Source of the DNA: Polyangiaceae bacterium
Lineage (GTDB): Bacteria > Myxococcota_A > Polyangia > Polyangiales > Polyangiaceae
Reading direction: 5' to 3'
Assembly: GCA_025937785.1 (NCBI GenBank)
Contig: JAICQQ010000040.1
Coordinates: 1-48,156 of the forward strand
DNA: 48,156 nt
Made by a program: the position numbers and the translations under genes. Below, piece by piece: positions 8,087 through 15,734 of the stretch; within the stretch, counting starts at the first letter, position 1, and each line of letters starts with the position of its first letter. The notes below the pieces were generated by a model that did no database searches, was not told the origin of the DNA, and saw nothing but the letters and a program-made list of their open reading frames with translations.

Positions 8087-9103
8087 GTGACTGCAGCCGC
8101 CGACAAGCGCCCCGACGACGTGGAACTCCTCGAAACGTGCACCGCCACGTGTAAGCAGCTGAAAGAACAGGTTGCGCGCGTGGTGATTGGGCAAGAACAA
8201 GTGGTCGACGCGATGCTCATCACGCTGCTCGCCCGCGGGCACGCGCTCTTGGTTGGCGTGCCAGGCTTGGCCAAAACGTTGCTGGTTTCGAGCGTTGCAC
8301 AGGCGCTGGGGTTGTCGTTCGGGCGCGTCCAGTTCACTCCTGACCTCCTGCCTGCGGACATCACCGGCACCGACGTGCTGAACGAGGTCGAGTCGCAGGG
8401 CAGGGTCCACCGCGAAGCGCGCTTCATGGCTGGTCCCATCTTCAAGCACCTGGTGCTGGCGGACGAGATCAATCGAACCCCACCGAAGACCCAGGCCGCG
8501 CTGCTGCAAGCCATGCAAGAGCGTCACGTAACCGTGGGCGGCACGACCCACGCGCTGCCGGACCCCTTTCAGGTCTACGCGACCCGCAACCCCATCGAGC
8601 AAGAAGGCACCTATCCCCTTCCGGAAGCGCAGCTCGACCGCTTTCTTTTGGAGATCCACGTCGAATACCCGTCGCATGCCGAAGAGATAGAGATCGCGAG
8701 GCGCACGACGTCGGGGGTTCGCACCGAGCTCAAGCCGGTGGTCGGGCTGGACGAAGTGCGCGCCATGGGGGACCTGATTCCCCGGTTGCCGGTGACGCAA
8801 GAAGCGGTCGCCCTCGCCGTAGGCTTCGCGCGCGCCTCGCGCCCCACGAACTCCGAGGCGCCCGACGAGGTCAAGAAGTACGTCCGCTTCGGTGCGGGGC
8901 CACGTGGTAGCCAAGCGCTGGTGCTGGCGGCCAAGGCGCGTGCGGCACTGTTCGGCGAATCGGTGGCAGACGTGGGGGACATCGTGGCGTTGGCGCTGCC
9001 GGCGCTACGCCACCGCTTGGTGCTGAGCTATCGTGCCGACGCGGACGGGGTGACCGACGCCGACGTGGTGCAAGCGCTGAAGCGCAAGCTCAGGGTGTCC
9101 TAG
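8087..9103 (+). CDS. MoxR-family AAA+ ATPase
   Basis: Taking the GTG at 8087 gives 338 residues, the normal MoxR length; a longer frame back to 7937 adds 50 residues without family resemblance. Walker A is GVPGLAKT at 57-64, Walker B HLVLADE at about 121-127 with the INRTPPKTQAALLQAMQE pre-sensor stretch, and sensor 1 lies in ATRNPIEQEGTYPLPEAQLD. MoxR ATPases act as chaperones that mature other complexes, usually together with DUF58 and VWA-domain proteins encoded directly downstream. None of those partners is present within 3 kb here, so this copy is separated from a typical cluster. A hairpin just after the stop may end the transcript. Confidence 0.88.
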   Translation: MTAAADKRPDDVELLETCTATCKQLKEQVARVVIGQEQVVDAMLITLLARGHALLVGVPGLAKTLLVSSVAQALGLSFGRVQFTPDLLPADITGTDVLNEVESQGRVHREARFMAGPIFKHLVLADEINRTPPKTQAALLQAMQERHVTVGGTTHALPDPFQVYATRNPIEQEGTYPLPEAQLDRFLLEIHVEYPSHAEEIEIARRTTSGVRTELKPVVGLDEVRAMGDLIPRLPVTQEAVALAVGFARASRPTNSEAPDEVKKYVRFGAGPRGSQALVLAAKARAALFGESVADVGDIVALALPALRHRLVLSYRADADGVTDADVVQALKRKLRVS

Positions 9104-9115
9104 CCGCTTTGGTGC

Positions 9116-9138
9116 CGTGGTTTTTAGAAAAATCCACG
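9116..9138 (+). terminator. Hairpin after the moxR-like gene, possible terminator
   Basis: CGTGG at 9116-9120 pairs with CCACG at 9134-9138, and the stem continues as five T against A residues around a tiny loop. It starts 12 bases after the TAG stop. There is no T-tract after the stem, so it is not a textbook intrinsic terminator; the T/A-rich stem itself is unusual for this GC-rich sequence. Confidence 0.3.
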
Positions 9139-9242
9139 TAGATGCAGGCGTTTGCGGCGGCGGGGCGACTTGCCGGCCGAATGCCTTCTGTGGGCGCCAC
9201 TGGAATAGCCTTCCCTCGGGTGGGCGTTGTAAATAGCAGCCC

Positions 9243-9728
9243 ATGGATTTTCTTCGGCGCCTGTTACCGGTGCTGCCGCTGTCAGCGACCCTCTTGTGCC
9301 TGAGTTGTTCGAAGCAGTTCGTTCCCAACACGGACGTCGAGGACAACCCATTCAACCGCAAGGTCATCGAGTTTTGCGAAGAGTATCGCCGCGCTGTCGA
9401 GCGCCGGAACGTGGGGTTACTCCTCAAGCTCGCTGACAAGCGCTACTACGAAGACGGGGGAAACGTCGATCCGACGGACGATCTGAACTACGATGAGCTG
9501 AAAGAGTACCTCGTCGAGCGCTTTCGCTCCACTCAGGCGATTCGCTACGAGATCAGGTACCGTCGGGTGGGCAGGGGTCGCAACGACGAAATCTACGTGG
9601 ATTACACCTACAGCGCGAGCTACAAGATGATCACGGAAGACGGGGACGTCTGGCGCAGAAGCGTCGCTGACAACCGCCTCGAACTCGCGCCCAGGGGTGA
9701 TACGTTCCGGATCCTAGCAGGCATGTAG
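9243..9728 (+). CDS. Lipoprotein, NTF2-like fold possible, unknown function
   Basis: A 161-residue protein with signal peptide and lipobox (LCLSC, Cys about 22). The mature part begins with a helical stretch (RKVIEFCEEYRRAVERRNVGLLLKLA) followed by strands (RYEIRYRRVG, EIYVDYTYSASYKM, NRLELAPRGDTFRILAGM). Helices first, then a curved sheet, is the arrangement of NTF2/SnoaL-like domains, but no catalytic signature is visible. It converges on another lipoprotein gene that has a similar helix start, 17 bases away on the other strand. Likely anchored in the inner leaflet of the outer membrane; function unknown. Confidence 0.75.
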   Translation: MDFLRRLLPVLPLSATLLCLSCSKQFVPNTDVEDNPFNRKVIEFCEEYRRAVERRNVGLLLKLADKRYYEDGGNVDPTDDLNYDELKEYLVERFRSTQAIRYEIRYRRVGRGRNDEIYVDYTYSASYKMITEDGDVWRRSVADNRLELAPRGDTFRILAGM

Positions 9729-9745
9729 CCGAGCATGCTGGCGGG

Positions 9746-10393
9746 CTACGGAAGCTGGAAGTCTTCGACCACCTCGGCGATCAGCAGGCCGCGCTCCGTG
9801 CGCGAGAGCAGGAACACGATTTCGTCGCCGAAGAGGCGGGTTTTGTCGCTCTGAGGTGAGTGCAGCGGCACTCGCACCGCCAGCTGATCATCACCCACGT
9901 GCACGGGCACGCTGCGATCGTTGCCGAGCGCTTGCAGGTCCTCGGCCCGATACACTTCCACCGCGTGCCGGCGGTAGATGCTTTGCCCTATCAGCTTCGA
10001 GTAGTCGAGCCGCGACAAGCGGCTCCTCCAAAAGTCGAGGGCATCGATCTCGGTCGCTTGTGCGCTGGTGCGAGCCTTCGCCCCTGCTTGAAACAAACCT
10101 TCCAGACGATCCGCATCGCGCGCGGTGACGGCGCCGAAGAACTCTTCCACGAGCCGCTGATCGGGGTACTCACCGGCGGGGCCCGACAGGACTACGAGCG
10201 CACTCGCCGCAGGCGCAGAGTCGCTGGGGGCCGGGAGCGCCGGTGCAGGATCGACGGCGACCGCGGGCGCCCGGCGAGGAGGAGCAGAACCCAGCGGTGC
10301 GGTATCGAAGTTGAGGTTGTGGGTGCGATGACAGGCGGCGGCGCAAAGGCTCAGCGACAACAACCACTCATAGCCGTTCGAGGATCGGATCAT
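9746..10393 (-). CDS. Lipoprotein with Ala/Pro-rich linker, unknown function
   Basis: The 215-residue protein has a short hydrophobic signal (YEWLLSLSLCAAAC, probable lipidated Cys about 21), a Pro/Ala-rich linker to about residue 75 and a C-terminal domain that begins QRLVEEFFGAVTARDADRLEGLF and ends ERGLLIAEVVEDFQLP. The helix-then-sheet pattern again suggests an NTF2-like fold. The start lies 26 bases inside the 3' end of the amidotransferase-fold gene on the same strand, so the two are probably translated together. Confidence 0.72.
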   Translation of the reverse strand: MIRSSNGYEWLLSLSLCAAACHRTHNLNFDTAPLGSAPPRRAPAVAVDPAPALPAPSDSAPAASALVVLSGPAGEYPDQRLVEEFFGAVTARDADRLEGLFQAGAKARTSAQATEIDALDFWRSRLSRLDYSKLIGQSIYRRHAVEVYRAEDLQALGNDRSVPVHVGDDQLAVRVPLHSPQSDKTRLFGDEIVFLLSRTERGLLIAEVVEDFQLP

Positions 10394-11198
10394 CGGTGCG
10401 TGTGAGCGTGACGATAGTTCTATCCCCGAGCGGCGTCCAGCCGGGCGGAACGGCGTCGATGCCCGCGGCGATCGCCGAAAAATGCGTGCTCTCGATGCTG
10501 GGGATGCGGAGCTGGCGCTGGTTCTCGCTACCCAGCAATTCCTCGACGTCGTTCTTTCCGCGAAATTCGCGCATGGCCATGGTCCCGCCGCGATGCACCG
10601 CGAACAGGTGCTCGCCGTTGCTCACCATGATGTCACCCGTGTTCTCCGGATGGCCTTCTTCTCGCGACAAGCGATCGACCAACGCGATGCTCGCACGCAG
10701 GGCTGCGGTGGCGTACCCGGGAGCGATGCGCGAATCGTCGAGGTGTCCGGCATCGTGCAGGAAGGACAGAAACAGGTAGAAGAACAGCTCGCTGTCGGTG
10801 TCGCCTCGCACGTTCCGGCGTAAGAAGGCGGGCTGCGAATCGAGCAACCGCTCGCGCAACTGCTTGAAGCCGGCGATGGTGCCCGTCTGCGCCCAGAGCC
10901 AGAGCCGGTAGCGGAAGGGGTGCGTGTTCTCGGTGCGGAGCTGACCCGTGGTGGCATGCCTGACGTGACCGAGCAGCACGTCGGTGCGAATGGTCTCGAG
11001 CGCGTCGGCCAGGTTGATCTCTTCGCGATCGTCGATCGGGCGCCGCCGCAGCAACACCTCACCCGCCTGGTAGAACCCGACACCCCAGCCGAGCGCTTCG
11101 TGGGCGCCGCGCTTGACCCTCAAGAGCTCCTTGTGGTGCTCCAGCAGACGGGCGCCCAAGTCGGCGCGATTGCCAATGAACCCGAACATGTGAGCCAT
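10368..11198 (-). CDS. Class II glutamine-amidotransferase-fold protein lacking the catalytic Cys
   Basis: A 276-residue protein recognisable as a class II (Ntn) glutamine amidotransferase of the YafJ/EgtC type: LGWGVGFYQAGEVLLRRRPI near 38-57, the GHVRHATTGQLRTENTHPF substrate-binding segment near 77-95, and a DTDSELFFYLFL segment near 132-143. Active members begin MC(R)xxG, and the Cys exposed after Met removal is the nucleophile. Here the codons at 11198-11181 read ATG GCT CAC ATG TTC GGG, that is MAHMFG, so Ala replaces Cys; using the second ATG would still give no Cys. The fold is intact but hydrolysis of glutamine by the usual mechanism is not expected. It may be a binding or regulatory protein. 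It overlaps the lipoprotein gene downstream. Confidence 0.83.
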   Translation of the reverse strand: MAHMFGFIGNRADLGARLLEHHKELLRVKRGAHEALGWGVGFYQAGEVLLRRRPIDDREEINLADALETIRTDVLLGHVRHATTGQLRTENTHPFRYRLWLWAQTGTIAGFKQLRERLLDSQPAFLRRNVRGDTDSELFFYLFLSFLHDAGHLDDSRIAPGYATAALRASIALVDRLSREEGHPENTGDIMVSNGEHLFAVHRGGTMAMREFRGKNDVEELLGSENQRQLRIPSIESTHFSAIAAGIDAVPPGWTPLGDRTIVTLTRTDDPILERL

Positions 11199-11530
11199 AG
11201 TTTTCTGTTCTCGTCCCTGTTGCCGAAGTTGAGGATTGCGGAGGTTGAGGGCTGACTAGCTATAAAGATACGATGGGAAGCCTCGCTTGGCACACGCTGG
11301 AAAGCCAAGGCGCATTTCTCCCGCGTGCCTGTGCCTGCAAGGGTCTCACCAAGTAGGGATTTTTGCCAGCTCTCGCGGCGATTTCGGGCGTCTTTCATCG
11401 AGCGTGGAGCCTTGACAGCCCCACGCCCGGCTCGACGAGGCCACAGCGCGCGCCGCTAGTGTGGTGAATCTTTGATTCGCCACGAAAATAAACAACGCTT
11501 TCCTAGTCTCAATAGGACGCCAGAGTTCGC
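11199..11530. other. Intergenic region upstream of the amidotransferase-fold gene
   Basis: Most of the 396-base gap between this gene and asnS. I see no credible ORF or RNA gene. It contains a modest AT-rich patch at about 11258-11275 (minus strand TATCTTTATAGC, a weak candidate -10 region for the gene starting at 11198) and an isolated TTGACA on the plus strand at 11412-11417 with no partner -10 at the right distance. Confidence 0.4.
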
Positions 11531-11568
11531 AATTCGCGCGGCCTCGTACGGGCCGGGCCGCGCGAATT
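11531..11568. terminator. Strong stem-loop downstream of asnS
   Basis: A perfect 13-base inverted repeat: AATTCGCGCGGCC at 11531-11543 and its reverse complement at 11556-11568, with a 12-base loop. It lies 26 bases beyond the asnS stop in the direction of asnS transcription and would fold stably in either strand's RNA. There is no T-tract, so it may be a Rho-assisted terminator or RNA 3'-end stabiliser rather than an intrinsic terminator. Its place between two genes on the same strand fits insulation of asnS from the next gene. Confidence 0.5.
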
Positions 11569-11594
11569 TCGGGACGAACTATGGAGACAGGACA

Positions 11595-12884
11595 CTAGGG
11601 CGTCAGCCGCGTGAGCATGCGCGGAAAGGGAATCGTTTCTCGCACATGCGGTAATCCGCAGATCCACGCCACCAGCCGCTCGACGCCCAACCCGAACCCA
11701 GCGTGCGGGAAACTGCCGTAACGGCGTAAATCGAGATACCAGCTGAAGGCCTCTTTAGGCAGTTGGTGGTGGGTGAGCGCTGCCTCGAGCGCCGCGAGAT
11801 CGTCTTCGCGTTGCCCGCCGCCAATGACTTCGCCGTAGCCCTCGGGCGCCAGGACATCCATGCACAGCGACAGGCGCGCGTCGACTGGATCACGTTTCAT
11901 GTAGAAAGCCTTCAGCTCTGCGGGATAGCGGTGCACGATCACGGGACGGTCGAACGCCGAGCTGATGATGGTTTCATCTTCGGCCCCGAAGTCGTCGCCG
12001 ACCTTGGCGTCCTTGCCGTTGTCTTTCAAGAGCGCGATCGCATCGCTGTACGAGATGCGAGGGAACGGCGCTTCGACTTTCTTCAGCAGAGAGACGTCTC
12101 GCTCCAGCCGCTCGAGCTCATCGGAGCGCTCGCGCACGACGCGCTGCACGACTTCGGACAGGAACTCTTCTGCGAGTTGCATGTCTTCCGCGAGCTCCAT
12201 GAAGGCTACCTCGGGTTCGACCATCCAGAACTCCGCGAGATGCCGGCGTGTCTTGCTCTTCTCCGCGCGGAAGGTGGGTCCGAAACAGTAAGCCTTCCCG
12301 AAGGCTGCGGCCGCCGCTTCCATGTACAGCTGACCCGACTGTGTCAAAAACGCCGGCTGGCCATGAAAATCGGTTTCAAAGAGCGTGCTCGTGCCTTCAC
12401 ACGCGTTCGGCGTGAAGATGGGGGCGTCGACGAGGGTGAAGTCGCGCCCGTCGAAGAAGTCGCGGATCGCGCGAATGATCGCGTGTCGCACGCGCAAGAT
12501 CGCGTGCTGCCGGCGGCTCCTGATCCAAAGGTGCCGATGATCCATCAAGAAATCAGTGCCATGGTCCTTCGGGCTGATGGGATAATCCGACGCGGCAGAG
12601 AGCTCGGTGAGAGCGGTCACCGCCAGCTCGAAGACGCCAGCGTGCTTGGGATGTCGCGCCACCACTCCGCTAACACGCAGCGAACACTCCTGAGACAATC
12701 GGCTGGCCGATTCGAAGGCTTCCGGCGCGTCGTCTTTACTGACGACCGCCTGCACGATCCCCGACCCGTCGCGGATCTCTAGAAACTGCAGCTTCTTGCT
12801 GGCGCGCTTGTTGTAAAGCCACCCCTGAAGCTCCACGCCTGCCCCGACATGCTCCGAGAGCCCTGCGATGTTCACGCGAGTCAT
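11595..12884 (-). CDS. asnS: Asparaginyl-tRNA synthetase
   Basis: The 429-residue protein has the class IIb layout: an N-terminal OB-fold anticodon-binding domain (about 15-100: [24 protein letters not shown]) and a catalytic core with motif 2 ([20 protein letters not shown]) and motif 3 ([15 protein letters not shown]). It charges tRNA(Asn) with asparagine using ATP in the cytoplasm. AsnRS is separated from AspRS by its shorter length and the [11 protein letters not shown] wording of motif 2. The genome therefore need not rely only on the Asp-tRNA(Asn) amidation route. It is transcribed away from the C2/PDZ lipoprotein gene; the shared upstream region is about 50 bases. Confidence 0.95.
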   Translation of the reverse strand: MTRVNIAGLSEHVGAGVELQGWLYNKRASKKLQFLEIRDGSGIVQAVVSKDDAPEAFESASRLSQECSLRVSGVVARHPKHAGVFELAVTALTELSAASDYPISPKDHGTDFLMDHRHLWIRSRRQHAILRVRHAIIRAIRDFFDGRDFTLVDAPIFTPNACEGTSTLFETDFHGQPAFLTQSGQLYMEAAAAAFGKAYCFGPTFRAEKSKTRRHLAEFWMVEPEVAFMELAEDMQLAEEFLSEVVQRVVRERSDELERLERDVSLLKKVEAPFPRISYSDAIALLKDNGKDAKVGDDFGAEDETIISSAFDRPVIVHRYPAELKAFYMKRDPVDARLSLCMDVLAPEGYGEVIGGGQREDDLAALEAALTHHQLPKEAFSWYLDLRRYGSFPHAGFGLGVERLVAWICGLPHVRETIPFPRMLTRLTP

Positions 12885-12935
12885 TCCCGCGAAATACTAC
12901 AAGCCCGACCCCCTATGCTAGCCTCCGCGGTCACC

Positions 12936-13751
12936 ATGATCTGCCCCTCGTTCACTAAAATAGGCTGGATCGGCCTGCTCTTGCCGTGCTTGTGCTTGGC
13001 CGCTGGCTGCGGCGCCGTCTATCCCGAAGTCACTACCCCGGTACGTTCGGTGCCTCCGGGCAAACAAGTCGAACCCGAGCCGCCGGGGAACCTGCTCTAC
13101 ATCGTGTTCGACAAGGTCACCATTCCGCGGCAGACGCGCGATGGACGCAAGTGGGACGCCGTGGGCGGCGCCGCGCCCGATCCCTTCGCGAAGCTGCTCG
13201 TGAACGGCAAAGAAATCATCAAAACCCCGACCGAATCCAACACCATGCATCCGACGTGGCCCACGCAGGTGCGCGCGAACTACCGCATCGACGCGGGCGA
13301 CAAGGTGGTGGTGGAGGTCTGGGATTCGAACCCGATCCACAACGACCCGATCTGTGTCATCTCGGTAGATTCGATCCATGACAAGGCGAGCGACGTGGCC
13401 TCCGAGCTCCTGTGCAATAGCGGTGCCCGGGTTCAGCTCCGCATCGAAACCGCGCACGCCAAGGTGGGGCTCGGGCTGTCCTATGAGCTCCAATCGCAGG
13501 CGGTGAAGGTCACGCGGGTGATCGAGCACAGCCCCGCGTCGCGCGCTGGTTTGGGCGCGGGCACCGAAATCGTGGCGATACAGGGCAAGAAGGTGTCCGA
13601 ACTCGACGCCGATCAGATCCGCAGCTTGATCAACGCCAACGGCCAGACCGGACTGAAGCTGGACATCAAGCTCCCGGATGGTACGTCTAAGAGCGTGGAA
13701 CTGAAGGAAGCAGCCATGTACCCTGAGGTTTCGGAAGGGATCACGTTCTAA
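12936..13751 (+). CDS. Lipoprotein with C2-like and PDZ domains
   Basis: From the ATG at 12936 the protein has 271 residues, with a signal peptide ending in LAAGC (Cys about 25); an in-frame ATG at 12915 is an alternative. Residues about 50-150 look like a C2-type beta-sandwich: a strand LLYIVFDKVTIP, a PDPFAKLLVNGKE segment and an acidic DKVVVEVWDSNP loop, where C2 domains usually bind calcium or lipids. Residues about 175-265 form a PDZ domain (LGLSYELQSQAVKVTRVIEH, SPASRAGLGAGTEIVAIQGKKV) that would bind a peptide. The protein is probably outer-membrane-anchored, facing the periplasm. It is followed after two bases by ygfZ; a functional tie is not obvious. Confidence 0.8.
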   Translation: MICPSFTKIGWIGLLLPCLCLAAGCGAVYPEVTTPVRSVPPGKQVEPEPPGNLLYIVFDKVTIPRQTRDGRKWDAVGGAAPDPFAKLLVNGKEIIKTPTESNTMHPTWPTQVRANYRIDAGDKVVVEVWDSNPIHNDPICVISVDSIHDKASDVASELLCNSGARVQLRIETAHAKVGLGLSYELQSQAVKVTRVIEHSPASRAGLGAGTEIVAIQGKKVSELDADQIRSLINANGQTGLKLDIKLPDGTSKSVELKEAAMYPEVSEGITF

Positions 13752-13753
13752 AC

Positions 13754-14671
13754 GTGGGCACATCCGGCGCGAAGAGCGGCCCGGCGCTCCGAGCTCCCGC
13801 CTGGGGCACGCTCCGGGTGCGAGGCAGCGAGGCGCGCTCCTGGCTCCACGGGCTCTTGACCTGCAACGTCGAAGGCGTGACCGCCGAGCGCGGCGCGTGG
13901 GGCCTGCTCCTGAGCAAACGCGGAAAGATCGTGTGCGATCTGACGATCATCGCGGACGCGGATGGCCTCTGGCTCGGGAGCGCGTCCGACATCGGGCGCT
14001 TGCACACACTCCTCGACGAGTACCTGGTGATGGAGGACGCCGAGATCGAGCTGGGGTCCGGCACCACCTGGCTCACGCTGCACGGCGCGGGTGCGCTAGC
14101 CGCCGCGCGGCACGTGCCCAGTCTCGCGGCGGGTGAGCTCGGGTGGAACCGTAACGAAGGGGCCGCGCTGTTGGTGGTTGACGCCGAGGCGGCTGCCGTT
14201 CGGGATCAACTGGTCGACGACCTCGGGGCGCGCCTGCTCGACGAAGCGGAATGGACGCTGCTCCGCGTGCGTTCGGGGCTGCCCCTCTTCGGCGTCGACT
14301 TCGGTCCTGACGACAACCCCCACGAAGCCGCGCTGGATCGACGCACGGTGGACTGGAGCAAGGGCTGCTACCTCGGTCAAGAGGTAGTGTGCATGCAGGA
14401 CATGCGCGGCAAGGTGAAACGCCGGCTGGTGCGGCTGAAGCTCGATGCTGCCGTCGGAGGAGCCGGGGGGCGGCCCCTCGTCGCCGGCCAGCCCGTCACC
14501 GATCCAGCGGGGACCGAAGTAGGTCGTGTGACCTCCGCCGCCGGCGAGCTGGAGGCTGGGGAGGTTTTTGTGATCGCGCGTCTGAAAGCCCCTTTCTTCG
14601 AGCCCGGCAGCAGGGTGCTGCTCGAGCAGCAGCCGGCGACGGTTTTGGAGCTCTTGCCCGAAAGTCCCTGA
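13754..14671 (+). CDS. ygfZ: YgfZ/GcvT-like tetrahydrofolate-binding protein (Fe-S cluster maintenance)
   Basis: A 305-residue protein of the GcvT-fold YgfZ/IBA57 family, which helps build or repair certain Fe-S enzymes in a folate-dependent way. The family motif KGCYLGQEVV (with the conserved Cys) is at about 199-208, preceded by the domain start with SWLHGLLTCNVEGV near 29-42 and SKRGKIVCDLTI near 54-65. It uses a GTG start two bases after the preceding stop, so it is probably co-transcribed with the C2/PDZ lipoprotein. One RlmN-type radical-SAM enzyme, a known kind of YgfZ client in E. coli, is encoded about 2.7 kb downstream. Confidence 0.88.
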   Translation: MGTSGAKSGPALRAPAWGTLRVRGSEARSWLHGLLTCNVEGVTAERGAWGLLLSKRGKIVCDLTIIADADGLWLGSASDIGRLHTLLDEYLVMEDAEIELGSGTTWLTLHGAGALAAARHVPSLAAGELGWNRNEGAALLVVDAEAAAVRDQLVDDLGARLLDEAEWTLLRVRSGLPLFGVDFGPDDNPHEAALDRRTVDWSKGCYLGQEVVCMQDMRGKVKRRLVRLKLDAAVGGAGGRPLVAGQPVTDPAGTEVGRVTSAAGELEAGEVFVIARLKAPFFEPGSRVLLEQQPATVLELLPESP

Positions 14672-14741
14672 GAACGGCCGACGCGCGGGCATTCGGCGTT
14701 TGTTGCTCGAAACGGTCGGCACAAGTGATAGTTTTGGAGCG

Positions 14742-15710
14742 ATGGCAGAAAAAACGAACAAGCTTGGCGGCGAAGGTGCCGCGAGCCGCACGCAGCGCAC
14801 TCGGGCAGGCTACCTCGTCGCCGATGACGTGCTGGGGCTGATCGCAGGGACGCCGCTGGTGCGTCTCGCGCGCTTCTCACCCGCAGCTGGCGCGATGGTC
14901 TGGGCAAAGTGTGAGTTTGCCAACCCCGGGGGGAGCGTCAAAGATCGGCCGGCGCTGGCGATGCTGCTCGACGCCGAACGTTCGGGAAAGCTGCGTGAGG
15001 GTGCGACCATCGTCGAAGCGACGAGCGGCAACACGGGTATCAGCTTGGCGATGATCGCGGCGGTGCGGGGCTACCGCTGCATCCTCGTGATGCCCGAAGA
15101 CATGAGCCTCGAGCGCCGCTACATCCTACGCGCGTACGGTGCGGAGATCGTGCTGACTCCGGCCCCCGAGGGCATGGCGGGCGCGGTCCGCAAGGCCGCG
15201 CAAATCTTGGCCGACACGGAGGGCTCGTTCATGCCCAGCCAATTCGACAATCCGGCGAACCCGGTGAGCCACGCGGAGGGCACGGCGCTCGAGATCATCG
15301 AGCAAGTCAGCGGTGAGCTGTCGGGGTTCGTCGCCGGGATCGGGACCGGAGGCACCATCAGCGGCGTCGGGCGCGTGCTCCGCCAAAAGTTTCCCAAGAT
15401 CCCGATCTGGGGCGTGGAGCCAGCCAACAGCGCGGTCCTGAATGGAAGGGCACCGGGGATGCACGGCATCCAGGGCCTCGGCGCGGGCTTCGTGCCCGAC
15501 GTGCTCGACCGCAGCGTGCTGGATGCGGTCAAGGAAGTGACCGACGTCGCTGCCGAGCGCATGGCTCGGCGCCTGGCCCGTGAGGCGGGTCTGCTGGTAG
15601 GGCCTTCCTCGGGCGCCAACGTGCACGCGGCGTGCGAGCTGGCCGCCACGCTGCCCTCGGGCAACGTCGTGACGATCCTGTGCGACAGCGGCGAACGCTA
15701 CCTGTTCTGA
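14742..15710 (+). CDS. cysK: Cysteine synthase (O-acetylserine sulfhydrylase), PLP-dependent
   Basis: Starting from the ATG at 14742 (preceded by GGAGC) the protein has 322 residues. The PLP lysine lies in NPGGSVKDRPAL (K about 67), the substrate loop is EATSGNTGIS near 90-99, and the phosphate-binding loop is GIGTGGTISGVGR near 203-215. The C-terminus CDSGERYLF is typical of CysK. The enzyme makes L-cysteine from O-acetylserine and sulfide. Cystathionine beta-synthase shares the fold, but no CBS regulatory domain is present, and the length fits CysK/CysM. The upstream frame extends to 14700, but the added residues do not match the family. Confidence 0.9.
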   Translation: MAEKTNKLGGEGAASRTQRTRAGYLVADDVLGLIAGTPLVRLARFSPAAGAMVWAKCEFANPGGSVKDRPALAMLLDAERSGKLREGATIVEATSGNTGISLAMIAAVRGYRCILVMPEDMSLERRYILRAYGAEIVLTPAPEGMAGAVRKAAQILADTEGSFMPSQFDNPANPVSHAEGTALEIIEQVSGELSGFVAGIGTGGTISGVGRVLRQKFPKIPIWGVEPANSAVLNGRAPGMHGIQGLGAGFVPDVLDRSVLDAVKEVTDVAAERMARRLAREAGLLVGPSSGANVHAACELAATLPSGNVVTILCDSGERYLF

Positions 15711-15734
15711 GTGCTCGGCACCACGGCCCGTTCG

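Noticed and set aside
11412..11417. Isolated TTGACA upstream of nothing
   Set aside because: No -10-like hexamer at 16-18 bases and no plus-strand gene follows.
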